Position numbers and translations under genes: made by a program
Notes under the pieces: model-generated
Told to the model about the DNA's origin: nothing
Seen by the model: only the letters and a program-made list of their open reading frames with translations
The model's database searches: none
Shown: positions 46,027-53,961 of the stretch, piece after piece
How positions within the stretch are numbered: the stretch's first letter is position 1
Layout of the letters: each line of letters begins with the position of its first letter
Source: Acidimicrobiia bacterium
Lineage (GTDB): Bacteria; Actinomycetota; Acidimicrobiia; Spongiisociales; UBA5794
Reading direction: 5' to 3'
Length of the DNA stretch: 64,000 nt
Assembly (NCBI GenBank): GCA_041393965.1
Contig: JAWKJB010000001.1
Coordinates: 838,510 to 902,509, forward strand

Positions 46027-46407
46027 GTGAGCGAAGGAACCATCGATCCACAGGGATTCCTGCCGCTTCCCGCATCGCAGCTTCACATCCTGTTGGCGCT
46101 CGCCGACGGGGAGAAGCACGGCTATGCCGTGATGCGCGAAGTCGAGCAGATCACCGATGGTGAGGTGACGATGGGTCCCGGAACGCTCTACGGAGCGATC
46201 AAACGAATGTTGAGCGCCGGTCTTGTCGAAGAGACCGATGAACGACCAGACCCCGAGATGGACGACGAACGCCGCCGGTACTACCGCGCCACTGGTGCTG
46301 GAGTACTCGTGCTGGCTGCGGAAACGGAACGGCTGGAGCGGCTCGTTCGTACCGCCCAGGCGAAGCAGACCAAGCGTCAGCTCAAGCCCGGGTTGGAAGG
46401 AACATGA
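46027..46407 (+). CDS. PadR-family transcriptional regulator
   Basis: 126-residue winged-helix regulator: LPLPASQLHILLALADGEKHGYAVMREVEQITDGEVTMGPGTLYGAIKRMLSAGLVEE, then the Tyr-rich RRYYRATGAG wing and a C-terminal dimerisation helix. The GTG start has AAGGAG upstream. It controls, most likely, itself and the two membrane genes that follow; its stop overlaps an ATG and the next start is 2 nt beyond. PadR-type regulators next to small membrane proteins are common in envelope-stress and drug-response cassettes. Confidence 0.9.
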   Translation: MSEGTIDPQGFLPLPASQLHILLALADGEKHGYAVMREVEQITDGEVTMGPGTLYGAIKRMLSAGLVEETDERPDPEMDDERRRYYRATGAGVLVLAAETERLERLVRTAQAKQTKRQLKPGLEGT

Positions 46408-46408
46408 C

Positions 46409-46981
46409 ATGACCATGCACGAACGGGTGTATCGGTCGCTCTTGCTTGTGTTTCCGTCGGATCACCGCGCTGAATATGGCGAACCCATGGTACAGCTCCT
46501 GCGTGATCGGCTTGCACACGAAGGTGGCGGGATTGGATCCGTCAAGGTCTGGTTTGAAGTTGTTGGTGACACGATCACATCGGCGCTCTCGGAACGAACG
46601 GAGATAGCCGTGGATAGTTTCAAGAAGAATTGGTGGTTGGCCGTAGCTGTGATCAGCCTCGTCATGCTTGGCGGATTCGGATTCGGAATGGGTTTCGAAG
46701 GGGATCAGCCCTTCGATGTCTTGACACTGGTCTTTGTATCGATCGAATTCGCAGCGTCGCTGGCCATCCTCGCTGGGCTGGTGATCCGGCCGAAACGGCG
46801 CGTGCTCGGAAGCCGCCTCATCGGCATCGGCCTGATCCCTGGGGGGCTTTCCCTTCTGGCGTTCTGGTGGTTCCCGCCGTTTATCTTGTTGGCGCTTGTC
46901 TTGCTCGCGGCATCGGTGGCGGCGTTCATCGATGCAAGCAACTACCGGCGAATCGCAAGCGAGCCACAGCCAGCGACCTAG
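46409..46981 (+). CDS. Membrane protein with PadR-associated N-terminal helix
   Basis: 190 residues. The N-terminus (YRSLLLVFPSDHRAEYGEPMVQLLRDRL) matches the conserved soluble helix found on membrane proteins encoded beside PadR regulators and on the prefix domain of some ABC permeases. About four helices follow. The start is the ATG at 46409, or 46415. Function is unknown; the regulator upstream suggests induction by an envelope-active compound. Confidence 0.7.
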   Translation: MTMHERVYRSLLLVFPSDHRAEYGEPMVQLLRDRLAHEGGGIGSVKVWFEVVGDTITSALSERTEIAVDSFKKNWWLAVAVISLVMLGGFGFGMGFEGDQPFDVLTLVFVSIEFAASLAILAGLVIRPKRRVLGSRLIGIGLIPGGLSLLAFWWFPPFILLALVLLAASVAAFIDASNYRRIASEPQPAT

Positions 46982-46996
46982 AACCAAGGAGCGACC

Positions 46997-47794
46997 ATGA
47001 CCACGGACGCCCAGGTAGCCGACTGGGCTGTCGCAGACGCGACGATTCGTCGCATCGGGATCCTGGTCATGGCCTCGCTCGTGTCTGGCGTGGTTGTCGG
47101 CGGTGTCGGCGGTCGCATCGTGATGCGGATCTCGGCCCTTGCCGCTCCGGATCACATGCTCAGGCGGCTCACCGAGAACGGCAATCGGATCGGCGAGTTC
47201 ACGCTGGAGGGCACGATCGCCATCATGATCTTCGTCGGCGGACTGATGGCGCTCGTCGGCACCGGTATCGTCGTGGGGTCCGACCCGTGGCTGGCGTGGA
47301 TGGGGCGGTTCCGTGTCGTTGGACTCGCGCTGGTTGTGCTCGCAGCAGGCGGCGCCGCTGGCGGGTTCGAGTCGATCGACTTCTTGATCCTCGAACCGAG
47401 GGCACTCAATGTGGCGATGTTCGTGGCCCTCCATGTGCTGTTTGCCATCGGAGTCGTTGCGATCGCTGCGGTCCTCGACGCACGACTGCCGGTCGAGGGG
47501 GAACGAGTGATGATCTTCTACATGGTCGCGCTCACGCCGCTGACGCTCGGCGCGCTCGCCACGCTCGCCTTCTTCTCGCTCGAGAGCTTCTGTGGTTGCG
47601 AACCCCAACGGGGCATCGCTGCCTTGTTCATCGTCTTGTGGGCCGCAACTGTTGTTGCATTCATCGCGCCTGCGACCGATCGCATGCCCGCTTGGATCGT
47701 GCGGTTTTTCCGTCCGACGGGCTACGCCTGTCTCGGTCTGCTGACGGCCACCGGCCTGTGGCGCACCTGGGAACAGATCGCCCTCATCCTGTAA
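46997..47794 (+). CDS. Membrane protein, seven helices, unknown
   Basis: 265 residues with about seven hydrophobic helices, a Gly-rich first pair (VVVGGVGGRIVMRISALAA) and a Cys pair in SFCGCEP. No family is recognised. AAGGAG precedes the ATG, 15 nt after the previous gene, so it is the third gene of the padR unit. Confidence 0.65.
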   Translation: MTTDAQVADWAVADATIRRIGILVMASLVSGVVVGGVGGRIVMRISALAAPDHMLRRLTENGNRIGEFTLEGTIAIMIFVGGLMALVGTGIVVGSDPWLAWMGRFRVVGLALVVLAAGGAAGGFESIDFLILEPRALNVAMFVALHVLFAIGVVAIAAVLDARLPVEGERVMIFYMVALTPLTLGALATLAFFSLESFCGCEPQRGIAALFIVLWAATVVAFIAPATDRMPAWIVRFFRPTGYACLGLLTATGLWRTWEQIALIL

Positions 47795-48008
47795 ACCCAC
47801 CTGCTGGTTCCGCCCTGGACAGGCGTCGGCGAATGCACCCACTCCCGACTCAGTAGGAAGCGAACCAAGAACTCGCCGACCGATGGGCTGCACCTGGCCC
47901 TGCTGATGAAGGACATCCTCGAGACGCTGGGCGGCTGACACATCGACGGGCGTCAGGGCGTCTCGTCTGCACCGCCGAGCCAGCGAGGCTGAACACCAAG
48001 CAGGAGGG
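47795..48008. other. Intergenic region, nothing recognised
   Basis: 214 nt between convergent genes. I see no gene, RNA or strong repeat; long open frames crossing it on the minus strand are antisense to the padR genes and have no homology. Confidence 0.5.
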
Positions 48009-49514
48009 TTATCTGCCGCCGCGGCCGAGGTTGATCCAGGTGGTCTTGACATTCGTGTACTTGTCGAGGGCGAGGAGCGACTTGTCCTTGCCGCCGAAGC
48101 CCGACTCCTTGTAGCCACCGAAGGGGGCGGTGATGTCTGAGGTGTCGAAGTTGTTCACCCAGACGGTCCCCGCTCGCAGCGCTGCCGACAGCCGGTGGGC
48201 CCTCCCGAGGTTCGAGGTCCACACGGCGGCTGACAATCCGAACCGGGTCTCGTTCGCGATGGCGAGAGCTTCGTCCTCGGTATCGAACGGGATGATGCCG
48301 AGCACCGGGCCGAAGATCTCGTCGCGTGCGATGTCCATATCGTTGCGCACATCGGCGAACACCGTCGGTTCGACGAAGTAGCCCCCGGTCTCGTCGAGGG
48401 TTCGGTGCCCGCCTGCGACGAGGCGTGCCCCTTGTTCGACGCCCCGGTCGATGTAGCTGCAGACACGGTCGAGCTGGGCCTCGTCGACGATCGGTCCCGC
48501 CTTCGTCGCCGGATCGAGCGGGTCTCCCGGCATCCAGCCCGCCGACAGTTCCCCGACGGACTCGACCACCTGGTCATAGACCTCGCGCTGGGCGAGGAGC
48601 CTCGACCCCGCGATGCACATCTCGCCCGTGTTCCAGAAGATGGAGAATCCGACGGCACCGATCGCGAAGTCGAGGTCGGGTGCGTCCGCAAAGATGATGT
48701 TCGGCGTCTTGCCGCCGGTTTCGGCCGATACGCGCTTCATGTTCGACTCGCCGGCGTATTTGAGGAACAGCTTCCCGACCTCGGTCGAGCCGGTGAAGGC
48801 GACACCGTCCACATCGGGATGCATGCCGAGTGCGCGCCCTGCGGTCTCGCCGTAGCCGGGAACCACATTGAGGACCCCCGGCGGGATCCCTGCCTCGAGT
48901 GCGAGCTCTGCGATCCGCAGCGCCGTGAGGGGTGACTGTTCGGCCGGTTTGAGCACAACGGAGTTGCCGGTGACGAGTGCTGGGGCGAGCTTCCACGCGC
49001 TGATCATCATCGGGAAGTTCCACGGTGTGACCGCTCCGACGACACCGATCGGTTCGCGGGTGATGAGCCCGAGCGCGTCGGGACCCGTCGGTGCGATGTC
49101 GTCGTAGAGCTTGTCGACGGCTTCCCCGTACCAGGCGTAGGTGTGGACGGCCTGGGCGACATCGACCCGACGCGAGTAGCGGATCGGTTTGCCGACATCG
49201 AGGGTTTCGAGCAGCTGGAGTTCCTCACCCTTGGTATCGATGAGTTCTGCGAGCCGGATGAGGGCTTGGCCGCGGTCACGAGGGGACAGGTTCGCCCACC
49301 TTCCGTCATCGAACGCCGCTCTCGCGGCCCGCACCGCGGCGTCGATGTCGGCTTCGTCGCCTTCTGCGACGGCGGTGATCGCGGTGCCGGTCGCGGGGTT
49401 GATCGTGTCGAAGGTCGCACCTGACACCGAGTCGACCCATTCGCCGTCGATCAGGAGCCGGTTTCGGGGTTCCACCGAGGCGGCGGCTTCTGTCCATTCG
49501 GCGAGGGTCGTCAT
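48009..49514 (-). CDS. NAD(P)-dependent aldehyde dehydrogenase
   Basis: 501 residues of the ALDH superfamily, oxidising aldehydes to acids. Seen: TPWNFPMMISAWKLAPAL, cofactor motif FTGSTEVGK, catalytic Glu in SAETGGK, nucleophile Cys300 in GEMCIAGSR, and the EIFGPVLGI and PFGGYKESGFGG blocks. It resembles gamma-aminobutyraldehyde/betaine-aldehyde type enzymes; the natural substrate is not clear. GGAGG precedes the ATG at 49514, which overlaps the lipocalin-like gene stop as ATGA. Confidence 0.93.
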   Translation of the reverse strand: MTTLAEWTEAAASVEPRNRLLIDGEWVDSVSGATFDTINPATGTAITAVAEGDEADIDAAVRAARAAFDDGRWANLSPRDRGQALIRLAELIDTKGEELQLLETLDVGKPIRYSRRVDVAQAVHTYAWYGEAVDKLYDDIAPTGPDALGLITREPIGVVGAVTPWNFPMMISAWKLAPALVTGNSVVLKPAEQSPLTALRIAELALEAGIPPGVLNVVPGYGETAGRALGMHPDVDGVAFTGSTEVGKLFLKYAGESNMKRVSAETGGKTPNIIFADAPDLDFAIGAVGFSIFWNTGEMCIAGSRLLAQREVYDQVVESVGELSAGWMPGDPLDPATKAGPIVDEAQLDRVCSYIDRGVEQGARLVAGGHRTLDETGGYFVEPTVFADVRNDMDIARDEIFGPVLGIIPFDTEDEALAIANETRFGLSAAVWTSNLGRAHRLSAALRAGTVWVNNFDTSDITAPFGGYKESGFGGKDKSLLALDKYTNVKTTWINLGRGGR

Positions 49515-49960
49515 GTCGTGTCCTCCGTGGTGATTCGGTGCCACCGAAGTGTATTGGCGGCTTCTCTTCCGTTCCCCGGCTGGATGTATGACAGCTCCAG
49601 CACGGTGCCGTGCTCGGCATCGTCGACCCAGGTGATCTGTCGGGACTGGGTGGTGCCGACCCAGTCAGGGAACAGGCTCAGCTCCACATCGTGGTGCACC
49701 TGGTCGCCATCGACGACATAGGTCCCTGCGTAGGCGATGTATCCGACGGCTGCCGCGGCCCGGTCGAGGGCGTGCGCTTGGGCGAACGAGTGCGTGTCGA
49801 GGAGGTCGCGGTCTTCGCGCATCAGCGAGGCATTCATGCGCCCGTCGCCGGTGTAGGTGAGCAGGCCGACGGCGGCACCGCCGAAGGGGCGAACCGTTCG
49901 GTTCCCGATGGTGACCGTCCACGAAATGAGACGCCATGTCCCGACAAGCGTGTTGTCCAT
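49511..49960 (-). CDS. Lipocalin-like domain protein
   Basis: 149 residues. The lipocalin_5-type pattern is LVGTWRLISWTVTIGNRTVRPFGGAAVGLLTYTGDGRMNASLMR, then YIAYAGTYVVDGDQVHHDVELSLFPDWVGTTQSRQI. No signal peptide, so it is cytoplasmic. It is first in a two-gene unit with the aldehyde dehydrogenase. A TACCGT -10 box ends 6 nt before the ATG at 49960. Confidence 0.85.
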   Translation of the reverse strand: MDNTLVGTWRLISWTVTIGNRTVRPFGGAAVGLLTYTGDGRMNASLMREDRDLLDTHSFAQAHALDRAAAAVGYIAYAGTYVVDGDQVHHDVELSLFPDWVGTTQSRQITWVDDAEHGTVLELSYIQPGNGREAANTLRWHRITTEDTT

Positions 49961-49966
49961 CGTGCC

Positions 49967-49972
49967 ACGGTA
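49967..49972 (-). promoter_or_regulatory. -10 box of the lipocalin-like/ALDH unit
   Basis: TACCGT on the minus strand ends 6 nt before the ATG at 49960. Confidence 0.45.
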
Positions 49973-50004
49973 TCAGTGTCGGTGAGCATCCGGATCGGCG
50001 CCGG

Positions 50005-50010
50005 TACGCT
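50005..50010 (+). promoter_or_regulatory. -10 box of the DtxR-family gene
   Basis: TACGCT ends 7 nt before an in-frame GTG at 50018 and 10 nt before the ATG at 50021. Confidence 0.4.
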
Positions 50011-50020
50011 TGGTTCCGTG

Positions 50021-50683
50021 ATGCCCGACACCCATGTGACCACCGAAGCCGAAGAGATGTACCTCATCACGATCGCCCGCGCGGTCGAGGACGGGTCGAC
50101 GCCCCCGATCGCCGTGTCGGACATCGCGAGGGTGTTGACGGTGTCGTCGGTGTCGGCAAACCAGATGATCAAGAAGCTCCAGGGGCTCGGCCTTGTCGAG
50201 TACACCCCGTACAAGGGGGTGACGCTCACCGCGGAGGGTTCGGTGCTTGCGAGTGGTGTGTTGCGGAATCGTCGCCTGTGGGGGCTGTTCCTCGCCGAGC
50301 ATCTCGGCCTCACCCCCGAGCGGGCAGACACCGTTGCTTGCGAGATGGAACATGTGACCCCAGACGATGTCGCGGATCAGCTTGCGTCGTTTCTCGGGAA
50401 TCCGGGGTTCGGCCCGACCGGCAAGCCGATCCCTGGGAAGGGGAAGGCGTCGAGCCCTGACGGGATCCAGGTCGCCCACGCACCGCCGGGAGCCGAGGTG
50501 GTGGTCCTCGACGCGGCGCCACCGTATGACTCATTTCTGTCGTCCCATGGCGCGGACCCGGGATCGGTGGTGTCGGTGCTTGCCGCGGCACCCGACGGCA
50601 GCATCGTGTTGGGGACGACGAGCGGGCGCATCCACCTCGCGGCGGATGCGGCGGCGTCGATCCGTGTGAAGAAGGCGCCGTAG
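50021..50683 (+). CDS. DtxR-family metal-dependent regulator
   Basis: 220 residues: winged helix (EEMYLITIARAVEDG, SVSANQMIKKLQGLGLVEYTPYKGVTLT), metal-binding dimerisation domain (RRLWGLFLAEHLGLTPERADTVACEMEHVTPDDV, with the Cys, Glu and His ligands of the primary site in ACEMEH), and a C-terminal FeoA/SH3-like domain (ASVVSVLAAAPDGSIVLG). It senses Fe2+ or Mn2+ and represses uptake genes; no metal transporter is adjacent. The start may be the GTG at 50018. Confidence 0.92.
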   Translation: MPDTHVTTEAEEMYLITIARAVEDGSTPPIAVSDIARVLTVSSVSANQMIKKLQGLGLVEYTPYKGVTLTAEGSVLASGVLRNRRLWGLFLAEHLGLTPERADTVACEMEHVTPDDVADQLASFLGNPGFGPTGKPIPGKGKASSPDGIQVAHAPPGAEVVVLDAAPPYDSFLSSHGADPGSVVSVLAAAPDGSIVLGTTSGRIHLAADAAASIRVKKAP

Positions 50684-50739
50684 GTGTACCCGCCGACCGG
50701 GTCGCACCGTGGGCCTTCCCCAGTGGCGCGAGGTTGCTG

Positions 50740-50952
50740 ATGGGAATCCTCGGTCCGGAGATCGCAGCGGCCGTGTTTGACACCGTCGAGCGGGCCGAGG
50801 AGGGTTGGGCGCTGTTGGCCGACGCGGAGATCCCCGCAACGGTGGTCACGGATCCGGGCATGTTGGGTGACCGCTCGGTGCGTATCACCGTTAACCGTGA
50901 GGACCTCGCCGAGGCGCAGCGGATCCTCGCACCGTTGGTGACCGGCCAATAG
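50740..50952 (+). CDS. DUF2007-like small protein
   Basis: 70 residues with the DUF2007 pattern of a beta-alpha-beta unit: AAAVFDTVERAEEGWALLADAEIPATVVTDP and a closing VNREDLAEAQRILAPL. Such proteins are called putative signal-transducing but have no known reaction. The ATG at 50740 is preferred, with GAGG upstream; it lies 56 nt after the metal regulator gene. Confidence 0.7.
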   Translation: MGILGPEIAAAVFDTVERAEEGWALLADAEIPATVVTDPGMLGDRSVRITVNREDLAEAQRILAPLVTGQ

Positions 50953-50994
50953 TCTGGGCGTCGGGCTCTCTGTGGTGCCATCGGCTTCGCCGGA

Positions 50995-51000
50995 TATGCT
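50995..51000 (+). promoter_or_regulatory. -10 box of the NTF2-like gene
   Basis: TATGCT ends 7 nt before the ATG at 51008 and fixes that start. Confidence 0.45.
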
Positions 51001-51007
51001 CGCGGGT

Positions 51008-51631
51008 ATGCACGAACGGCAGACGATCGGCCGGAAACCCGACGATGCCTCCCCGTCCCTGCCACGCTGGTCGGTCGCGGTTGCCGTCGCGGTGATCGTT
51101 GCCAGCGGTGCGGTCCTCTGGCTTACTACGGGTCAGGAATCACCCCAAGATGGGCTAGTCGAGACGCGGTCGGTGACGACTTCGACGGCTCCGCCGACGA
51201 CGGAACCGGCAACGACCGCTCCCGCCACGACTGTGACGACGGTCGTGCCGTATTGCGAGACGGTCACGAGGGCGGCGGTCTCGGACTTCTTCACAGCGAC
51301 GGCCCGCGGCGACGCTGAGGCTGCGGATGCGGTCGTTTCGGTCGAAGGGTTCATCCGCTTCATCGAGCCGCCGCTGCGGGTGGATGACGATGCCCGTGAC
51401 AGGGCGACCCTGTTCGAGTACCTGTCGGACCGATTCGATAGAGGGGCGAGGCTCGTGCTTGTCGATCAGGACTATCACGGCGGCACCGGCGACCGAGTCG
51501 TCAACTTCGGTGTGGAGGTCCGCAACGAGGACGATGCGACACTTGGGGGCATCGGACGGGTCAATTGCGAGACAGGCGAGATGATCGAGCTCGTCCTGAC
51601 CGCACCGGTGGAGCCGGATTCGGCTCCGTGA
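51008..51631 (+). CDS. Membrane-anchored protein with NTF2-like extracellular domain
   Basis: 207 residues: cytoplasmic tail, one transmembrane helix (SVAVAVAVIVASGAVLWLT), a Thr/Pro linker, then a domain of about 120 residues (VSDFFTATARGDAEAADAVVS...YLSDRFDRGARLVLV) that fits the SnoaL/NTF2-like cone fold. No catalytic residues are assigned. The type II anchor and Thr linker place the domain outside the membrane. Confidence 0.6.
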   Translation: MHERQTIGRKPDDASPSLPRWSVAVAVAVIVASGAVLWLTTGQESPQDGLVETRSVTTSTAPPTTEPATTAPATTVTTVVPYCETVTRAAVSDFFTATARGDAEAADAVVSVEGFIRFIEPPLRVDDDARDRATLFEYLSDRFDRGARLVLVDQDYHGGTGDRVVNFGVEVRNEDDATLGGIGRVNCETGEMIELVLTAPVEPDSAP

Positions 51632-51660
51632 CGGGCTGCCTGCCGCAGGCTGGCGGCGGC

Positions 51661-51666
51661 TACGCT
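51661..51666 (+). promoter_or_regulatory. -10 box of the ribokinase-family gene
   Basis: TACGCT ends 7 nt before the GTG at 51674. Confidence 0.45.
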
Positions 51667-51673
51667 CAGCGGC

Positions 51674-52597
51674 GTGGATGGGGCAGGAAGCATCGTCGTT
51701 GTCGGGTCGATGAACATCGACATGGTCGCGTACTGCGACCGGTTTCCTGAGGACGGTGAGACGCTTGTCGGCTCGTCCTACGCGCAGGGGTTCGGGGGGA
51801 AGGGCGCGAATCAGGCGGTGATGGCGGCGCGCCTTGGCGCGACGACAAGGTTCGTCGGGTGCGTCGGCGATGATGACCTCGGGCGGGCGACCATCGACAA
51901 CCTCGACGAATCCGGCATCGATGTGTCCGGCATCGGGGTCCTTGCCGGCCATGGCACGGGTGTGGCACCGATCTGGGTGAACCGTGACGGCACGAACCGC
52001 ATCCTCATCATCCCCGGCGCCAACGACGCCCTCACACCGGACCATGTGACGAGCCACCTCGCCGGTCTCGATCGGGCCGCGGTTGTCGTCGGCCAGCTCG
52101 AAACGCCACAGGACGCGACGCTGGCCGCCTTCGAGTGGGCCCGGTCACACGGTGCGACGAAGGTGCTGAATCCGGCACCTGCCGCCGACCTCGATGATCG
52201 GCTGCTGGCGGCAACCGACTGGCTCATCCCGAACGAGACGGAGTTCGCCCTCCTCACCGGTGACGCACCGACGGAGGCCGCGGTGGAGCGATGGGCGCAG
52301 GAGTGGGGGTGTGGGTTCGTCGTCACCCTCGGCGCCGACGGTGTGATAGTCGCCGACGGATCGAACGCGCCGTGGAGAGAAGCGGCCCGCCAGGTCCGGG
52401 TCGTCGACACCACGGGGGCCGGAGACGCGTTCGTCGGCGGTTTCGCTGCGGGGCTCGCGGCGGGCATGTTGATCCGTGGTTGCGTGTCCCTCGGTGGGGC
52501 ATGCGGGAGCCTGTCCACGACCCGGCAGGGCACCCAATCGTCGTATCCGGACCGCGCCGAGGTCGCGGATCTCGGCGTATCGGTTCCGGTGTGGTGA
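51674..52597 (+). CDS. rbsK: Ribokinase-family (PfkB) sugar or nucleoside kinase
   Basis: 307 residues. PfkB signature 1 is GFGGKGANQAVMAARLGA and signature 2 DTTGAGDAFVGGFAAGLA, with the catalytic Asp in TGAGDAF; MNIDMVAYCDRFPEDGE and INPAPAADL-type segments agree with ribokinase. It phosphorylates ribose or a related sugar or nucleoside at the 5' oxygen. The stop shares GTGA with the queuosine-salvage gene, which suggests that its true substrate may be a nucleoside. No ribose transport genes are present. Confidence 0.85.
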   Translation: MDGAGSIVVVGSMNIDMVAYCDRFPEDGETLVGSSYAQGFGGKGANQAVMAARLGATTRFVGCVGDDDLGRATIDNLDESGIDVSGIGVLAGHGTGVAPIWVNRDGTNRILIIPGANDALTPDHVTSHLAGLDRAAVVVGQLETPQDATLAAFEWARSHGATKVLNPAPAADLDDRLLAATDWLIPNETEFALLTGDAPTEAAVERWAQEWGCGFVVTLGADGVIVADGSNAPWREAARQVRVVDTTGAGDAFVGGFAAGLAAGMLIRGCVSLGGACGSLSTTRQGTQSSYPDRAEVADLGVSVPVW

Positions 52598-53589
52598 CGG
52601 ATCGGCCTCACACGCTGCCTGCGTGGGATCATCCGGTCCTGCGGTCCGTGGTCCCGGTGGTTGAGGCTGCGGAGCATGTCGAGATCAATCTTGACTCCAT
52701 CGACACGGTGGCGCAATGGCTTGCGTATGAGGACTTCTCGGTTCCCCCGTCCGGCCCCCAGTTCGATGTCGGGCTGGCGGGGGATCGGCTGGTCGACTGG
52801 ACCATGCTCACCGCGTCACTGAACTTCGCCTACACGGATTTCACCACCGCTGAGCGGTTCGACAGCCGCTATCGGGGACAGGCCTGGGCCGATGCCGAAG
52901 CCATGTATGCGGGCTTCAGCCGAGCGTTGGATGAGGGAATCGATGTCCTCGACGGGGCATGGATGGCACAGGTCGGGCGAGCCGAACTTGCCCGCATTCT
53001 CGACGGCACGATTGAGATCCCGATGCTCGACGAACGGGTGGTGATCCTCAACGAGATCGGAGCAACGCTCGTGGGCCGATACGGCGGAGCATTTCATCGC
53101 TTCGTCCAGTCGTGCGCACCGGCGGCGTACGCCGACGGCGATGGACTGCTCGAACGGCTCGTCGTGGAGTTCCCCCGATTCAACGATGTGAGCGACTACC
53201 GAGGTCATGCCGTGGCGTTTCACAAGCTCGCCCAGCTCGGCCTGTGGAGTCTGCACCGGACCGGTGCTGCGGTCCTCGACGATATTGGCGCACTGACCGC
53301 GTTCGCCGACTACATCGTCCCGGTCGCCTTGCGGGTGATGGGGATCCTGGAATACTCCCCGGAGCTTGCCGAGACGATCGACGCACGGGTCATCATCCCC
53401 CGCGACAGTCATCACGAGATCGAGATCAGGGCCGCCACCCTATGGGCGACCGCCGATCTCACCGAGGCGGTCAACGCCAACCGCGCCGACTCGATGCAGC
53501 TCGTCATCCCCGAGATCGACTACCGCCTCTGGAAGGCGTACCACGCCTCGTTCGCCCCCCACCACCTCACACCGACCACGATGTACTGA
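52594..53589 (+). CDS. Queuosine salvage protein (DUF2419, Qng1-like)
   Basis: 331 residues. The DUF2419 pattern is strong in the C-terminal half: VVEFPRFNDVSDYRGHAVAFHKLAQLGLWSLH, ALTAFADYIVPVALRVMGILEYSPELAETID and EIEIRAATLWATADLTEAVN. The eukaryotic and bacterial Qng1 enzymes hydrolyse queuosine 5'-phosphate to free queuine, which tRNA-guanine transglycosylase can reuse. The GTG start overlaps the kinase stop as GTGA. No tgt gene is in the window. A weak hairpin follows the stop. Confidence 0.85.
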   Translation: MTDRPHTLPAWDHPVLRSVVPVVEAAEHVEINLDSIDTVAQWLAYEDFSVPPSGPQFDVGLAGDRLVDWTMLTASLNFAYTDFTTAERFDSRYRGQAWADAEAMYAGFSRALDEGIDVLDGAWMAQVGRAELARILDGTIEIPMLDERVVILNEIGATLVGRYGGAFHRFVQSCAPAAYADGDGLLERLVVEFPRFNDVSDYRGHAVAFHKLAQLGLWSLHRTGAAVLDDIGALTAFADYIVPVALRVMGILEYSPELAETIDARVIIPRDSHHEIEIRAATLWATADLTEAVNANRADSMQLVIPEIDYRLWKAYHASFAPHHLTPTTMY

Positions 53590-53600
53590 GGATGTACCGA

Positions 53601-53619
53601 GCAAGGTGTTCGCCCTTGC
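53601..53619 (+). terminator. Short hairpin after the queuosine-salvage gene
   Basis: GCAAGG (53601-53606) and CCTTGC (53614-53619) pair around a 7-nt loop, 12 nt after the stop codon. There is no T-run, so its role as terminator is tentative. Confidence 0.35.
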
Positions 53620-53663
53620 CGCTTGGTGTAGGACCAACCATCGACTCGCACCAGAAGTCTGCG

Positions 53664-53710
53664 TTGCCTTCACACGGCAGAGGTCACTGGTTCGATCCCA
53701 GTAGCGCCCA
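53664..53710 (+). other. 3' fragment of tRNA-Val(CAC), probable att-site remnant
   Basis: From the anticodon stem on, the sequence is a tRNA: stem TTGCC/GGCAG around loop TTCACAC (anticodon CAC), variable loop AGGTC, T-arm ACTGG-TTCGATC-CCAGT, acceptor strand AGCGCCC and discriminator A. The D-arm and the 5' acceptor strand (GGGCGCT expected) are missing; the 5' flank is unrelated. Tyrosine integrases often recombine within tRNA 3' halves, leaving exactly such a copy. An integrase remnant lies 38 nt downstream. Confidence 0.75.
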
Positions 53711-53747
53711 CGACCGGGAACCCTTATGGGGCAAAGGTTTCCGGCGA

Positions 53748-53819
53748 TCAGGGTCGAAGCTCCACCAAGTCGGAAGGCTCAACTGTCCGTCTGGTGTCCG
53801 TCTGAGCTTCCGATCGGAG
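53748..53819 (-). pseudogene. Remnant of integrase C-terminus
   Basis: On the minus strand, 23 residues beginning LRSEAQTDTRRT and then a stop. The same LRSEAQTD segment closes the integrase-derived tail at 61188-61350, where it follows DVYGHLYEGVDEAAM, a hallmark of phage/ICE tyrosine recombinase C-termini. Sequence upstream of 53819 is unrelated, so only the tail survives next to the tRNA fragment. Confidence 0.55.
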
Positions 53820-53961
53820 CTGATTGGGACCAAAAACCACCGTTTCTGATACAGGCAGCGATCTGATGCGATAGCGTTGAGGCCGACATCCGTGTCCCCT
53901 TCTAGAGCGGGATGCCGCTTCGATAGTCCTCGTGTGAGCGGAGCCTCCTGAGTAGTTCGCG

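Noticed and set aside
46382..48118. A 578-codon minus-strand frame over the padR unit
   Set aside because: Its sequence is low-complexity Arg, Asp, His and Pro with no domain, and it lies opposite three well-supported genes.
1..53600. The whole left segment as an integrated element ending at the tRNA fragment
   Set aside because: The orientation of the fragment would allow it, but the content is chromosomal (PFOR, GDH, paa, two-component genes), has no mobility genes and has uniform ACGT loss.
53664..53710. An intact tRNA-Val gene
   Set aside because: The 5' acceptor strand and D-arm are absent upstream, so it cannot fold as a full tRNA.
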